Origin: Lachnospiraceae bacterium
GTDB taxonomy: Bacteria > Bacillota > Clostridia > Lachnospirales > Lachnospiraceae
NCBI GenBank assembly: GCA_910573755.1
Contig: CAJTBO010000019.1
Span: 1 to 64,000, forward strand
DNA length: 64,000 nucleotides
Reading direction: 5' to 3'
Shown here: piece after piece, positions 50,582-60,415 of the stretch
How the letters are laid out: every line of letters begins with the position of its first letter
How positions within the stretch are numbered: position 1 is the stretch's first letter
Program-made: the position numbers and the translations under genes
Notes under the pieces: generated by a model
Databases searched by the model: none
Told to the model about the DNA's origin: nothing
What the model saw: the letters and a program-made list of their open reading frames with translations, nothing else

Positions 50582-51690
50582 TACTGGAGTATAATTTACA
50601 GTTTTTTGCAAAAGAGGGCCCCGGCGGAGAAAAGACGGAGCCGGCGACACAGAAAAAGCTGGAAGATGCCCGGAAAGACGGACAGGTGGCAAAGAGTAAG
50701 GAAATTGCCAATGGATTTGGCCTCCTTGCGCTTTTTCTGTTGTTAAAGATATGGATCGGACATATCAGCACCAGTTTTCTGGAGCTTTTCGGCGGCATAT
50801 ACGGCCATATACCGGATGTGCTGCATATGCCTTTCGGGGAGGTTCCCGACGGCAATTTTACATCACTGATCGGTCAGAGCATGGTAAGCCTTCTTTCGAT
50901 CACGCTGCCGATCTATCTGATCGGTGCGGCGGTCGCCTTTATCAGCAATGTGATACAGGTAAAGTGGAAGCCCACGGCAAAGCCCATGCAGCCGAAATTC
51001 AGCAAGATCAACCCGGTCAGCGGGTTTAAGCGCATTTTTTCCCCGAATTCACTGGTGGAACTGGTGAAGGCGGTGGCTAAGATCGGGATGATCCTGTATG
51101 TGACCTGGAGTTACATGAAAGATAAACTGGATTTTCTGTTTTATCTGCTGGATACGCCGCTGATCATGGCGGTGCAGGAGATCGGGGAGATCGTTATCGA
51201 ACTCGGCATCCGGATATCCGCGATATTTATGGTCATCGCTTTTCTGGATTTTGCTTATCAGAAGTGGAAATTCAGCGAAGACATGAAGATGACAAAGCAG
51301 GAAGTCAAGGATGAATACAAGGATCAGGAAGGCGACCCGCAGATCAAGGGAAAACAGAGACAGCGTATGCAGGAGGCTTCCAGAAGAAGGATGATGCAGG
51401 CGTTGCCGGAGGCGGACGTGGTCATCACGAACCCGACCCATTATGCCGTGGCGCTGAAATATGACGGCAAACTGTATGCGGCGCCCATCGTACTGGCGAA
51501 AGGCGCGGACTATCTTGCCGCGCGGATCAAGGAAGAGGCAAGGCAGTACCATATAGAGATTTATGAAAACAAGCCGCTGGCGCGGATGCTCTACACCAAT
51601 GTGGAGGTGGGGGAGCAGATTCCGGCGGAACTGTATCCGGCGGTGGCGGAAGTGCTGGCTTATGTATACCATCTTCAGGGGAAGACGTAG
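50578..51690 (+). CDS. flhB: Flagellar export switch protein FlhB
   Basis: A 370-residue protein. The N-terminal cytoplasmic stretch GGEKTEPATQKKLEDARKDG is followed by four membrane segments (~47-215). The C-terminal cytoplasmic domain has the autocleavage site NPTH (N285) in DVVITNPTHYAVALKYD. Cleavage there, with FliK, switches export from hook to filament proteins. The start is GTG inside the fliR stop. Confidence 0.96.
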   Translation: MILEYNLQFFAKEGPGGEKTEPATQKKLEDARKDGQVAKSKEIANGFGLLALFLLLKIWIGHISTSFLELFGGIYGHIPDVLHMPFGEVPDGNFTSLIGQSMVSLLSITLPIYLIGAAVAFISNVIQVKWKPTAKPMQPKFSKINPVSGFKRIFSPNSLVELVKAVAKIGMILYVTWSYMKDKLDFLFYLLDTPLIMAVQEIGEIVIELGIRISAIFMVIAFLDFAYQKWKFSEDMKMTKQEVKDEYKDQEGDPQIKGKQRQRMQEASRRRMMQALPEADVVITNPTHYAVALKYDGKLYAAPIVLAKGADYLAARIKEEARQYHIEIYENKPLARMLYTNVEVGEQIPAELYPAVAEVLAYVYHLQGKT

Positions 51691-51759
51691 GACCTTGCCG
51701 GGAAGAAGGCGAAAGCCGCATATTTAGAAAGATGAAAAGGAAGGAAAGGAGTGAAGCAG

Positions 51760-53799
51760 ATGAAAATCGGAAAAGCTGATCTGGGTGTGGCGCTTTATAT
51801 TCTGGCTGCATTTGTTATGTTTATTATTTCCATTCCTTCATGGCTCCTTGATATATTTCTGGCTATCAATATCGGGATAGCCTTTCTGATATTGTTTACG
51901 GTCATGTTTACGAAAGAAGTGCTGGATATGTCCTTTTATCCGACCATGCTTCTGTTTACCACAATCTTCAGGATCGCGCTGAACGTATCTTCCACAAAGC
52001 TGATCCTTTTGACCGGTAATCCGGGTAACGTAGTCACCACCTTCGGAAACTACGTAGGCGGCGGCGACCTGGTGGTAGGCGTGATCATTTTCATTATTCT
52101 GATCCTGATCCAGTTTATGGTGATCAACAAAGGTTCGGAGCGTGTGGCTGAAGTAACGGCAAGGTTTACGTTGGACGCGATGCCCGGTAAGCAGATGGCG
52201 ATCGATGCGGATTTGAATACCGGCGCGATCACCGATGCGGAGGCGAAGGAGAGGCGTGATAAGATTCAGGCGGAGTCCAGCTTCTTCGGTTCCATGGACG
52301 GTGCCGTAAAGTATGTAAAGGGAGACGCTACGGCGGGCCTTATCATTACGTTTGTCAATCTGATCGGCGGAGCCGCCATGGGTATGCTCAGACAGGGCAT
52401 GGATTTCGGTACGGCGGCGCAGACCTATTGTATCCTGACGATCGGTGACGGTCTGGTATCCCAGATCCCGTCCCTGCTGATCTCTCTGGCGACCGGTATT
52501 CTGGTCACCAAAGGCGGTAAGGATGCGGATTTCTCGAATGTGATCATCGGACAGCTTTTCGGGGTGCCGAGGGCTCTCTATATAGTAGGTGTGACGATCT
52601 CAGCTCTGGGGATCATCACACCGCTGCAGACGGTGGTGTTTGTCAGTCTGGGGATGCTGTTTATCGTGCTTGGGCGCATGGTGCAGGGCAGTCTGGAGAT
52701 GGCGAATATCGAGCAGGAGGTGGATACCGAGGAGGCTTCGGCAGAGGAGATCCGGCAGCCGGAGAATGTCAATTCCCTGTTGCAGGTGGACCCGATCGAG
52801 CTGGAATTCGGCTATGGCATCATTCCCCTTGCGGACGTGAATCAGGGCGGCGACCTGCTTGACCGTGTGGTCATGATCAGACGGCAGATCGCGCTGGAAA
52901 TGGGTACCGTAGTGCCGATCATCCGTTTGAGGGATAACATCCAGCTGAATCCGAATCAGTATATCATTAAAATAAAAGGCATTCAGGTCAGCGACGGAGA
53001 GATACTGTTCGACCATTATATGGCAATGAATCCAGGCTATGTGGAGGAGGAGATTTCCGGTATCCCGACCTTTGAGCCTTCCTTCCATCTGGCGGCGATC
53101 TGGATCACGGAGAACCAGCGTGAGCGGGCGGAAAGCCTGGGCTATACGGTGGTGGATCCGCCTTCCATTATCGCGACCCATCTGACGGAGGTGATCAGGG
53201 AACATATCGATGAACTGCTGACGCGTCAGGATGTGCAGAACCTGATCAACAATATCAAAGAAGGCAATCAGGCGCTGGTGGAGGAACTGGTGCCGAAGAC
53301 GCTGGGACTTGGCGAGATACAGAAGGTGCTGCAGAATCTCCTGCGGGAGGGGATCTCCATCCGGGATCTGCAGACGATCCTGGAGACGCTGGCGGATTAT
53401 GCGCCTTCCACCAGAGATGCGGATATTTTAACGGAATATGTGCGGCAAAGCTTAAAGCGCGCGATCTCCAACCGGTATTTCCCGGTCAGTGAGACGACCA
53501 GTGTCGTCACGCTGGATCCGAAGATCGAGCAGGAGATCATGGGAAGCGTCAAGCAGACCGAGACAGGCGCGTATATTTCCCTGGATCCGGTGCGGGTCAA
53601 GGCGATCATGAACAGTGTGGGCAAAGAGACCGAGAAACTGGAACAGCTCGGGAAGAATCCGATCGTGATCACGTCTCCGATCGTCAGGATCTATTTTAAG
53701 AGGATGACGGAAGACTATTATAAAGATCTGATCGTGGTTTCTTATAATGAAGTGGAATCTAATGTAGAATTACAGTCAGTAGGAATGGTGACGGCATAA
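51760..53799 (+). CDS. flhA: Flagellar type III export protein FlhA
   Basis: A 679-residue protein. Eight membrane segments fill the first ~310 residues, with the FHIPEP loop region AEVTARFTLDAMPGKQMAID. The cytoplasmic half (~330-679) forms the nonameric ring that docks chaperone-filament complexes. ATG 51760 is preferred because AAGGAG lies nine bases upstream; the GTG at 51751 overlaps that site. Its stop overlaps flhF (TAATG). Confidence 0.96.
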   Translation: MKIGKADLGVALYILAAFVMFIISIPSWLLDIFLAINIGIAFLILFTVMFTKEVLDMSFYPTMLLFTTIFRIALNVSSTKLILLTGNPGNVVTTFGNYVGGGDLVVGVIIFIILILIQFMVINKGSERVAEVTARFTLDAMPGKQMAIDADLNTGAITDAEAKERRDKIQAESSFFGSMDGAVKYVKGDATAGLIITFVNLIGGAAMGMLRQGMDFGTAAQTYCILTIGDGLVSQIPSLLISLATGILVTKGGKDADFSNVIIGQLFGVPRALYIVGVTISALGIITPLQTVVFVSLGMLFIVLGRMVQGSLEMANIEQEVDTEEASAEEIRQPENVNSLLQVDPIELEFGYGIIPLADVNQGGDLLDRVVMIRRQIALEMGTVVPIIRLRDNIQLNPNQYIIKIKGIQVSDGEILFDHYMAMNPGYVEEEISGIPTFEPSFHLAAIWITENQRERAESLGYTVVDPPSIIATHLTEVIREHIDELLTRQDVQNLINNIKEGNQALVEELVPKTLGLGEIQKVLQNLLREGISIRDLQTILETLADYAPSTRDADILTEYVRQSLKRAISNRYFPVSETTSVVTLDPKIEQEIMGSVKQTETGAYISLDPVRVKAIMNSVGKETEKLEQLGKNPIVITSPIVRIYFKRMTEDYYKDLIVVSYNEVESNVELQSVGMVTA

Positions 53800-55028
53800 T
53801 GATCATTAAAAAGTTTACGGCGAAAACAGAAGAAGAGGCGATCGCACAGGCAAGGACCGAACTGGGAGAGAATATCGTCATTATGAACGTAAAGGCAACC
53901 ACGCAGAAGGGATTTTTCGGCTTTGCGAAAAAGGGGCAGACAGAGGTGACGGTGGCAAAGGAAGAGGAGAGCGAACGGTATCCGGGTGCGGGAGCGCAGA
54001 AGAAAATGCCGGAGGAAGCCAGCCTGCGGGAGACTTTCCGTCAGGTGGCAAAGGCGGCGGGGACGGAAAGGGTGCAGGAGGCGCCGGTGATGAGAAGCGT
54101 GCCGGAGGAAAACCAGAACCTTCTGGTGGAAAAGCTGGATTCCCTGCAGAGTATGATCGAAAGGCGCCTTCAGACGGAAGAAGATGTCCTGCCGGAGTCC
54201 GAGCCGGAGGAGACGGAAGAAGAAGACAGCGAAATGGTGCGTTTTATGAAGCTGCTTTATAATACCATGGTGGACAATGAAGTGGATGAAAAATACGCAA
54301 ATCAGATCATTGATGAGATAGAAAAAAATGTGAAGCCGAATCTGCCCTTTGACCATGCGCTGGCGGACGTATATCAGAAGATGATCCTGAAATTCGGCAA
54401 GGCGGTACCGATCGAAAAGAACGGAAAGGGGCTTCGGGTCATTTTCTTTGCCGGCCCCACGGGTGTGGGAAAGACAACGACCATTGCAAAGATCGCATCC
54501 AGCTTCAGGCTGGAGCAGAAGCAGAAGGTGGCGCTGTTTACGGCGGATACCTACCGGATCGCGGCGGCGGAGCAGCTTCGGACCTATGCCAATATCCTGG
54601 AGATTCCTTTCCGGGTGGTCTATTCCGTGGAAGATCTGCAGGCCGGTGTCAGTGACTTCAGGAATTATGATTTTATTCTGGTGGATATGGCGGGACATTC
54701 CCCGAACAACCCGACTTTAAGGGAGAGCATGAACGCTTTCATCCATGGTCTGGAAGAGGGAATAGAAAAGGAAGTGCATCTGGTGCTTTCCGCCACCACA
54801 AAATATGCGGATATGGTCAATATTGTGGACAGCTATTCGGATCTCGATAATTATAAGATCATTTTTACAAAGCTGGACGAAACGGCATCTTTGGGAAATA
54901 TCCTGAACCTGAAGCTGTATACGGGTGCAGGGTTGTCCTATATTACCTGCGGACAGAACGTACCGGACGATATAGAAGAATTCAATCCTCAGAAAACAGT
55001 GAAACAGTTGCTTGGAGGTAAAAAGTAG
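53799..55028 (+). CDS. flhF: Flagellar placement SRP-type GTPase FlhF
   Basis: A 409-residue protein. The N-terminal basic B domain (MIIKKFTAKTEEEAIAQART) and a charged linker are followed by the SRP-like NG domain (~150-409). It has P-loop FFAGPTGVGKTTTIAKIA, FTADTYRIAAAEQLRTYANI, and the G4-like FTKLDETASLG. The G3 motif reads DMAGHS where DTAGRS is usual in SRP GTPases. FlhF with FlhG sets flagellar position and number. Confidence 0.95.
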   Translation: MIIKKFTAKTEEEAIAQARTELGENIVIMNVKATTQKGFFGFAKKGQTEVTVAKEEESERYPGAGAQKKMPEEASLRETFRQVAKAAGTERVQEAPVMRSVPEENQNLLVEKLDSLQSMIERRLQTEEDVLPESEPEETEEEDSEMVRFMKLLYNTMVDNEVDEKYANQIIDEIEKNVKPNLPFDHALADVYQKMILKFGKAVPIEKNGKGLRVIFFAGPTGVGKTTTIAKIASSFRLEQKQKVALFTADTYRIAAAEQLRTYANILEIPFRVVYSVEDLQAGVSDFRNYDFILVDMAGHSPNNPTLRESMNAFIHGLEEGIEKEVHLVLSATTKYADMVNIVDSYSDLDNYKIIFTKLDETASLGNILNLKLYTGAGLSYITCGQNVPDDIEEFNPQKTVKQLLGGKK

Positions 55029-55910
55029 ATGGCAGATCAGGCGGAAAAGTTAAGAAATATTATCAAAGCCCAGAACCAGCCCAGACGTCAGGCAGCCAGA
55101 GTGATCACAGTGACCAGCGGAAAAGGCGGCGTGGGAAAATCGAATACGGCGATCAACCTTGCGATACAGTTCCGGAAAATGGATCAGAGGGTCATTATAC
55201 TGGATGCGGATTTCGGGCTTGCCAATATAGAGATCATGTTCGGGACGGTACCGAAATATAATCTGTATGATCTGATCTATCAGGGCAAGAGCATTAAGGA
55301 TATCATTACCTGGGGGCCGATGGAGGTAGGGTTTATTTCCGGCGGTTCCGGTATCGTGGGAATGGCAAACCTGAGCAGGGACTATTTAAATTATATCGTG
55401 CAGAATCTTGTGGAGCTGGATTCCATGGCGGATATCATCATTGTGGATACGGGAGCGGGCATTTCCGACGCGGTGCTTGAGTTTCTGGTGGCAAGCAATG
55501 AGATCGTGCTTGTGACAACGCCGGAGCCGACTTCCATTACGGACTCCTATTCGCTGGTGAAGGCGCTGAACCGCCACGGCAGGTTTTCGGAGGAATATAC
55601 CAGCATCAATGTGCTGGCGAACAAGGTGAGGAATGAGGAAGAGGCGGATATGCTGTATCATAAATTAAATTCGGTGGTCTCCAGATATCTGAAGGTTCCG
55701 ATCAAATATCTGGGATGTGTTCCTCAGGATGAACAGCTCTCAAGGGCAGTGATGCAGCAGACCCCGGTCTCTATTCAGAATGCTTCTGCGAGATCGGCGC
55801 TTGCCTATCAGGAGATTGCCAGAAAGCTGATGAGCGGAGAGATGGAAAGCCCGAAGGTAAAACGGGGTATGATGGCATTTTTTTCACATATTATGACAGG
55901 AAGGAGATAA
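55029..55910 (+). CDS. flhG: Flagellar number regulator FlhG (MinD-like ATPase, YlxH)
   Basis: A 293-residue MinD/ParA-family ATPase. The deviant Walker A is VTSGKGGVGKSNTAINLA, and the N-terminal DQAEKLRNIIKAQNQ contains the conserved motif that stimulates the FlhF GTPase. VIILDADFGLANIEIMFG and IIIVDTGAGISD follow, and a C-terminal amphipathic membrane helix is likely. The ATG directly follows the flhF stop. Confidence 0.94.
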   Translation: MADQAEKLRNIIKAQNQPRRQAARVITVTSGKGGVGKSNTAINLAIQFRKMDQRVIILDADFGLANIEIMFGTVPKYNLYDLIYQGKSIKDIITWGPMEVGFISGGSGIVGMANLSRDYLNYIVQNLVELDSMADIIIVDTGAGISDAVLEFLVASNEIVLVTTPEPTSITDSYSLVKALNRHGRFSEEYTSINVLANKVRNEEEADMLYHKLNSVVSRYLKVPIKYLGCVPQDEQLSRAVMQQTPVSIQNASARSALAYQEIARKLMSGEMESPKVKRGMMAFFSHIMTGRR

Positions 55911-55913
55911 GAT

Positions 55914-56666
55914 ATGTTATCTGATTTTGTAGCAGCGGGACAAATCGTGGAGATTCAGGCTGTAAATCCCATGCCGGAGGAAGGTGCGGAAGGGAAGCAG
56001 GAGGAAACAGGTGATAGCGGAGAGAAAAAAGTATACCGGACGAAGGTTTTCGATGTGCTTTCCGAGGATCAGCTGGAGATCATGATGCCTATCGAAAAGG
56101 GAAAAGTGGTACTTCTGCCGGTGGACGGGGAGTTTGATCTGTGTTTTTATGCGGAGAAGGGTCTGTATCAATGCTATGCCAGAGTGCTGGACCGGTATAA
56201 GAGCAACAATGTCTATATTGTGGTGATGGAACTCAGCAGCAATCTGCGCAAACACCAGCGGCGTGAGTTTTACCGCTTCGGCTGTGCGCTGGGGATGAAT
56301 TCCAGATTGCTGGAAAAAGAGGAGATCGCGGCACTGGAACAGGACCGCTTTTATGTGATGCCGGGGCTTCCCTTGAAGCAGAGCGTTGTTGTGGATATCA
56401 GTGGCGGCGGCCTCAGGTTTATCGGCAACTGCGGCTATGAAGCAGGCGACTATATTTATTGTACCTACACGCTGAATGTAAGGGGACAGCAGAAGCAGTA
56501 TCATATGGCAGGAAAGATACTGTCTGTGCGGGAACTGGAGGATAAGCCGGATACCTTTGAATACCGTATCCAGTATACCAATCCGGATGTGGACGAAAGG
56601 GAAGAGATCATCAAATATATATTTGAGGAAGAGAGACGGCAGCGTCACAAAGCAACGAGCAAATAA
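55914..56666 (+). CDS. PilZ-domain c-di-GMP-binding flagellar brake protein (YcgR/MotI-like)
   Basis: A 250-residue protein. The N-terminal YcgR-like domain (~10-105) is followed by a PilZ domain with the c-di-GMP motif RKHQR (R112-R116) in LRKHQRREFYRF, and DISGGGLRF about 50 residues later. It would bind c-di-GMP and slow or disengage the stator. It is three bases downstream of flhG, a frequent position in clostridial fla/che operons. Confidence 0.9.
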   Translation: MLSDFVAAGQIVEIQAVNPMPEEGAEGKQEETGDSGEKKVYRTKVFDVLSEDQLEIMMPIEKGKVVLLPVDGEFDLCFYAEKGLYQCYARVLDRYKSNNVYIVVMELSSNLRKHQRREFYRFGCALGMNSRLLEKEEIAALEQDRFYVMPGLPLKQSVVVDISGGGLRFIGNCGYEAGDYIYCTYTLNVRGQQKQYHMAGKILSVRELEDKPDTFEYRIQYTNPDVDEREEIIKYIFEEERRQRHKATSK

Positions 56667-56688
56667 AAGTGGCGGGATGGAATAGAAT

Positions 56689-57756
56689 ATGAAAAAAAAT
56701 ATTTTGGTAGTAGATGACTCTGCACTCATGAGAATGGTGATGTGTGATATAATCAAAACAGATGAAAGGTTCAATCTGGCTGGCAAAGCTCAGAATGGCA
56801 AAGAGGCGCTTGATCTTCTGATGAAGAACAAGTACGATGCCGTGGTGCTGGATGTGAATATGCCGGTTATGGGCGGCCTGGAGCTGTTAAGAGAGCTTCA
56901 GACAAGAAAGATACCGGTAAGGGTCATGATGGCGAGCACCGATACACGGGACGGCGCCAAAGTAACGATGGATGCATTGGAACTGGGTGCCATAGACTTT
57001 GTACATAAATCCGGCAACATCAAAAACAACAGGACCGAAGAGTTTCAAAAAAACTTTCTGGAGACGTTGTATGCGGTTTCCACCAGCAGAGAGCCGACCT
57101 TCGGGAGAAGCTTTAATCTGGAGAGCATCAAAGCCTCAAAGAAGTTTGTATCTATGGTGAGAAAACACAATATCATCGGAAACAAGATCGTGGCGATCGC
57201 GAGTTCCACCGGAGGGCCCAAAGCGCTGCAGGCGGTGATCCCGAAGCTGCCCAAGGATCTGAACGCGCCGGTGGTGCTGGTGCAGCATATGCCGGTAGGC
57301 TTCACGAAATCACTGGCGGAACGGCTTGATTCGCTCAGCGAAGTGACCGTGTCGGAGGCAAGGGAAGGTGAGATACTCCAAAAGGGACATGTTTATCTTT
57401 CCAAAGGCGGTATGCACATGAACGTCACTTCCGACCAGAAAAAGAGTTGTATCCACTATAGCAACGAACCTTCGAGAGAGGGTGTGAAACCCTGTGCCAA
57501 CTATATGTACGAGAGTCTGATCAACAGTCCTTTTGATCAGGTGGTATGTGTGGTCCTTACCGGGATGGGCATGGACGGCACGGAAGGAATCCGAAATCTG
57601 AAAGCGAAAAAACAAACCTTTGTGATAGCACAACAGGAGAATACCTGTGCGGTATACGGTATGCCGAAGAGCGTTGTAAAAGCGGGCGTGGCAAACCAGA
57701 TCGTTGAACTGGACAATGTAGCACAGGAAATCATCATGAACGTGGGGGTAAAGTAA
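56689..57756 (+). CDS. cheB: Chemotaxis protein-glutamate methylesterase CheB
   Basis: A 355-residue protein. The N-terminal receiver has D9/D10 and the phosphorylation site D55 (VVLDVNMPVMGG). The C-terminal methylesterase domain (~160-350) carries the catalytic triad in AIASSTGGPKALQ (Ser), LVQHMPVGFTKSLAERLD (His) and VLTGMGMDGTEG (Asp). It removes methyl groups from receptors. No cheR partner is in the window. Confidence 0.97.
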   Translation: MKKNILVVDDSALMRMVMCDIIKTDERFNLAGKAQNGKEALDLLMKNKYDAVVLDVNMPVMGGLELLRELQTRKIPVRVMMASTDTRDGAKVTMDALELGAIDFVHKSGNIKNNRTEEFQKNFLETLYAVSTSREPTFGRSFNLESIKASKKFVSMVRKHNIIGNKIVAIASSTGGPKALQAVIPKLPKDLNAPVVLVQHMPVGFTKSLAERLDSLSEVTVSEAREGEILQKGHVYLSKGGMHMNVTSDQKKSCIHYSNEPSREGVKPCANYMYESLINSPFDQVVCVVLTGMGMDGTEGIRNLKAKKQTFVIAQQENTCAVYGMPKSVVKAGVANQIVELDNVAQEIIMNVGVK

Positions 57757-57757
57757 G

Positions 57758-59878
57758 ATGGATGTAAGCCAATATCTGGAGATATTTCTGGATGAAACAA
57801 GAGAACATTTACAGAACCTGAATACGGAGATCTTAAATCTGGAGCAGGATCCCGAGAACGAGGATACGGTCAACGAGATCTTCCGTGCCGCCCATTCTTT
57901 AAAGGGAATGGCAGGCACCATGGGTTATAAACGGATGCAGACGCTGACCCATGATATGGAAAATGTATTTTCGGAAGTGCGCAACGGTACGATCAAGATC
58001 AAATCCCATATGATTGATATTCTGTTTCAATGTCTGGACGCACTGGAGGAATATACGACCAATATTCAGGAAAATTCCGATGAGGGAACAAATGATAACG
58101 AAGCCCTGATCAAGCTTTTAAACGACTGCCTGAAACCGGACGGCGCACAGGAAGAGACGCCGGCGCCGGAGAGCACAGCCGGGAAACCTGCAGCGGCAGC
58201 TTCCGGCGGCAGCAAGTGGAGCAGCATTCCTCTGGACGAGGCGCAGAAGCTGGTGCTGGGCGAGGCTGTAAAGCAGGGAAAAAAGGTATATGGCATTACC
58301 GTAAAAGTACAGGAATCCTGTATCTTAAAAGCAGCCAGAGCGTTTCTTGTCTTCAAGGCGGTGGAGGAACTGGGCGAGATTCTGGTGTCCGCCCCTTCCG
58401 CGCAGGATATTGAAGACGAGAAGTTTGAACTTGATTTTTCGATCATTGTGATCACAGACAGCCCGCTCGACAGGGTGCTGGCTGATATTAAGAGCGTTTC
58501 GGAGATCGAGGAAGCCGAGGGCGCGGAGATGACGGATTTCGGAGGGACAGAGGAAGAGGCAGCCTCACCGTCGTCGCCGGCAGCGGAAAAAGCAGAAAAG
58601 TCGAAAGAGAAGAGCGTTCCCGCCAAGACGGAGACGGCAAAGGCATCCGGCGCGGAAAATGCACCGGCGGCAAAAACCGGCGCCGCGAAGCAGGAGAAGA
58701 AGAGCAATACCAAAGCGGTCGGCAACCGTACCGTCAGGGTGGATATCGAAAAACTGGATGTGCTGATGAATCTTGTCAGCGAGTTGATCATCGCCAAGAA
58801 CTCCCTTGTGTCCGCTACAACGACGCAGGAGGGCAGAGAGGGCAACGCGGCGGTGGACAGCCAGATTGAATATCTGGAAAATGTGACGACCAGCCTGCAT
58901 GAGTCCGTGATGAAGGTGCGGATGGTACCGATCGAGAGCGTTGTGAATAAGTTCCCGAGAATGATCCGCGACCTGTCCAAAAAACTGGATAAGAAGATGG
59001 ATTTGCAGATGACCGGTGAGGAGACGGAGCTTGACCGTACCGTAGTGGATGAGATCGGCGATCCGCTGATGCACCTTCTGCGTAACTCTGCCGACCACGG
59101 TTTAGAGAGCGCTGAGGTCCGCGCGGAAAGAGGAAAACCGGAGGTCGGATCTATCTTCCTGAACGCTTATCAGGACGGCAATAACGTTATCATTGAGGTC
59201 GGCGACGACGGTAACGGTATTGATGTGGAGAATGTAAAAAACAAAGCGATCGAGAGGGGTACAGTAACGCCGGAACAGGCGCTCAACATGACGGATAAGG
59301 AGATCATTGACCTTCTGTTCCTGCCGAGTTTTTCAACGGCAAAGGAGGTGACGGACGTTTCCGGCAGGGGCGTCGGCCTGGATGTCGTAAAATCCAAGAT
59401 CGAGACTTTGGGCGGCGAAGTGGAAGTAAAGACGCAGCTGGGCGAAGGCAGTACCTGGATCATCAGGCTTCCGCTGACACTGGCTATCATTCAGGCGTTA
59501 ATGGTGGAAGTGGGAGGAGAGAAATACGCGATCTCCCTGAATTCCGTGACAACTCTTGAAAACATCGCACCCAGTGATGTGAAACTCGTGCAGTCCGAGG
59601 AAGTGATCCATCTGCGCGGCTCCGTTATCCCGCTGATCCGTTTGAACGAAGTGCTGGATATAGAGTCTACAAGAAAAGAAAACGAAAATATGATCGTTGC
59701 CATTGTGAAAAAAGGCGATAAGCTGGCGGGCCTTGTAGTGGATAAACTGATGGGACAGCAGGAGATCGTTATCAAATCACTCGGCAAGTTTGTCGATAAG
59801 ACGAGAATCATCAGCGGCGCGACAATTCTTGGCGATGGTGAAGTAGCATTGATCCTGGATGCGAATGTACTGATATAA
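57758..59878 (+). CDS. cheA: Chemotaxis sensor histidine kinase CheA
   Basis: A 706-residue five-domain kinase. P1 has the phosphorylated H46 in FRAAHSLKGMAGTMG. P2 (~165-250) binds CheY/CheB. A Lys/Ala-rich linker lies at ~260-320. The P3 dimerisation domain has VRVDIEKLDVLMNLVSELI. The P4 ATP-binding domain has N, G1 and G2 boxes (LLRNSADHGLES, VGDDGNGID, SGRGVGLDVVK), and the CheW-like P5 is C-terminal. It passes receptor signals to CheY and CheB. One base separates it from cheB. Confidence 0.97.
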   Translation: MDVSQYLEIFLDETREHLQNLNTEILNLEQDPENEDTVNEIFRAAHSLKGMAGTMGYKRMQTLTHDMENVFSEVRNGTIKIKSHMIDILFQCLDALEEYTTNIQENSDEGTNDNEALIKLLNDCLKPDGAQEETPAPESTAGKPAAAASGGSKWSSIPLDEAQKLVLGEAVKQGKKVYGITVKVQESCILKAARAFLVFKAVEELGEILVSAPSAQDIEDEKFELDFSIIVITDSPLDRVLADIKSVSEIEEAEGAEMTDFGGTEEEAASPSSPAAEKAEKSKEKSVPAKTETAKASGAENAPAAKTGAAKQEKKSNTKAVGNRTVRVDIEKLDVLMNLVSELIIAKNSLVSATTTQEGREGNAAVDSQIEYLENVTTSLHESVMKVRMVPIESVVNKFPRMIRDLSKKLDKKMDLQMTGEETELDRTVVDEIGDPLMHLLRNSADHGLESAEVRAERGKPEVGSIFLNAYQDGNNVIIEVGDDGNGIDVENVKNKAIERGTVTPEQALNMTDKEIIDLLFLPSFSTAKEVTDVSGRGVGLDVVKSKIETLGGEVEVKTQLGEGSTWIIRLPLTLAIIQALMVEVGGEKYAISLNSVTTLENIAPSDVKLVQSEEVIHLRGSVIPLIRLNEVLDIESTRKENENMIVAIVKKGDKLAGLVVDKLMGQQEIVIKSLGKFVDKTRIISGATILGDGEVALILDANVLI

Positions 59879-59903
59879 GGAGCGAAGAGGAGGGTTTATT
59901 GTC

Positions 59904-60350
59904 ATGGAAGAACTGAAAAACAACGGTGGTGCAAAACAGTTTATCGTGATAAGAGTCGGTGAAGAGCAGTACGGAATCGATATTAAGTATGTGGACAATA
60001 TCATCCATATGTGCAGCATTACCAGAGTGCCGAAGGTTGCGCTTTATGTAAAGGGTGTGATCAATGTGCGCGGCGAGGTCATTCCGGTTATGGATATCCG
60101 TACAAAAATGGGACTGATGGAAGCAGAATATACGAAGAACACCAGGATCGTTATTGTTAAGAGCGAACAGCAGGGATTTGTGGGTCTGATCGTGGATGCC
60201 GTCAAGGAAGTGGTGACACTGGAGGTGGACGGTATCGAAAAGGTATCCTACGATAATAAGAGCGGCAAGACCATGTTTGTGACAGGCGTAGGAAAACATC
60301 AGGGAAGCCTGATATCGGTACTCGATCTGAATGAGATTCTGACCGAATAA
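59904..60350 (+). CDS. cheW: Chemotaxis coupling protein CheW
   Basis: A 148-residue adaptor linking receptors to CheA. Conserved stretches are FIVIRVGEEQYGIDIKYVDN, YVKGVINVRGEVIPVMDIR and GLIVDAVKEVVTLE. AGGAGGG precedes the ATG by several bases. Confidence 0.96.
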   Translation: MEELKNNGGAKQFIVIRVGEEQYGIDIKYVDNIIHMCSITRVPKVALYVKGVINVRGEVIPVMDIRTKMGLMEAEYTKNTRIVIVKSEQQGFVGLIVDAVKEVVTLEVDGIEKVSYDNKSGKTMFVTGVGKHQGSLISVLDLNEILTE

Positions 60351-60415
60351 AAGGTTCGGGTGTATCTGAACATTGAAAGGCCGATCAAAAGGCCTGTTAT
60401 ATAAGGAGTGAAGCT

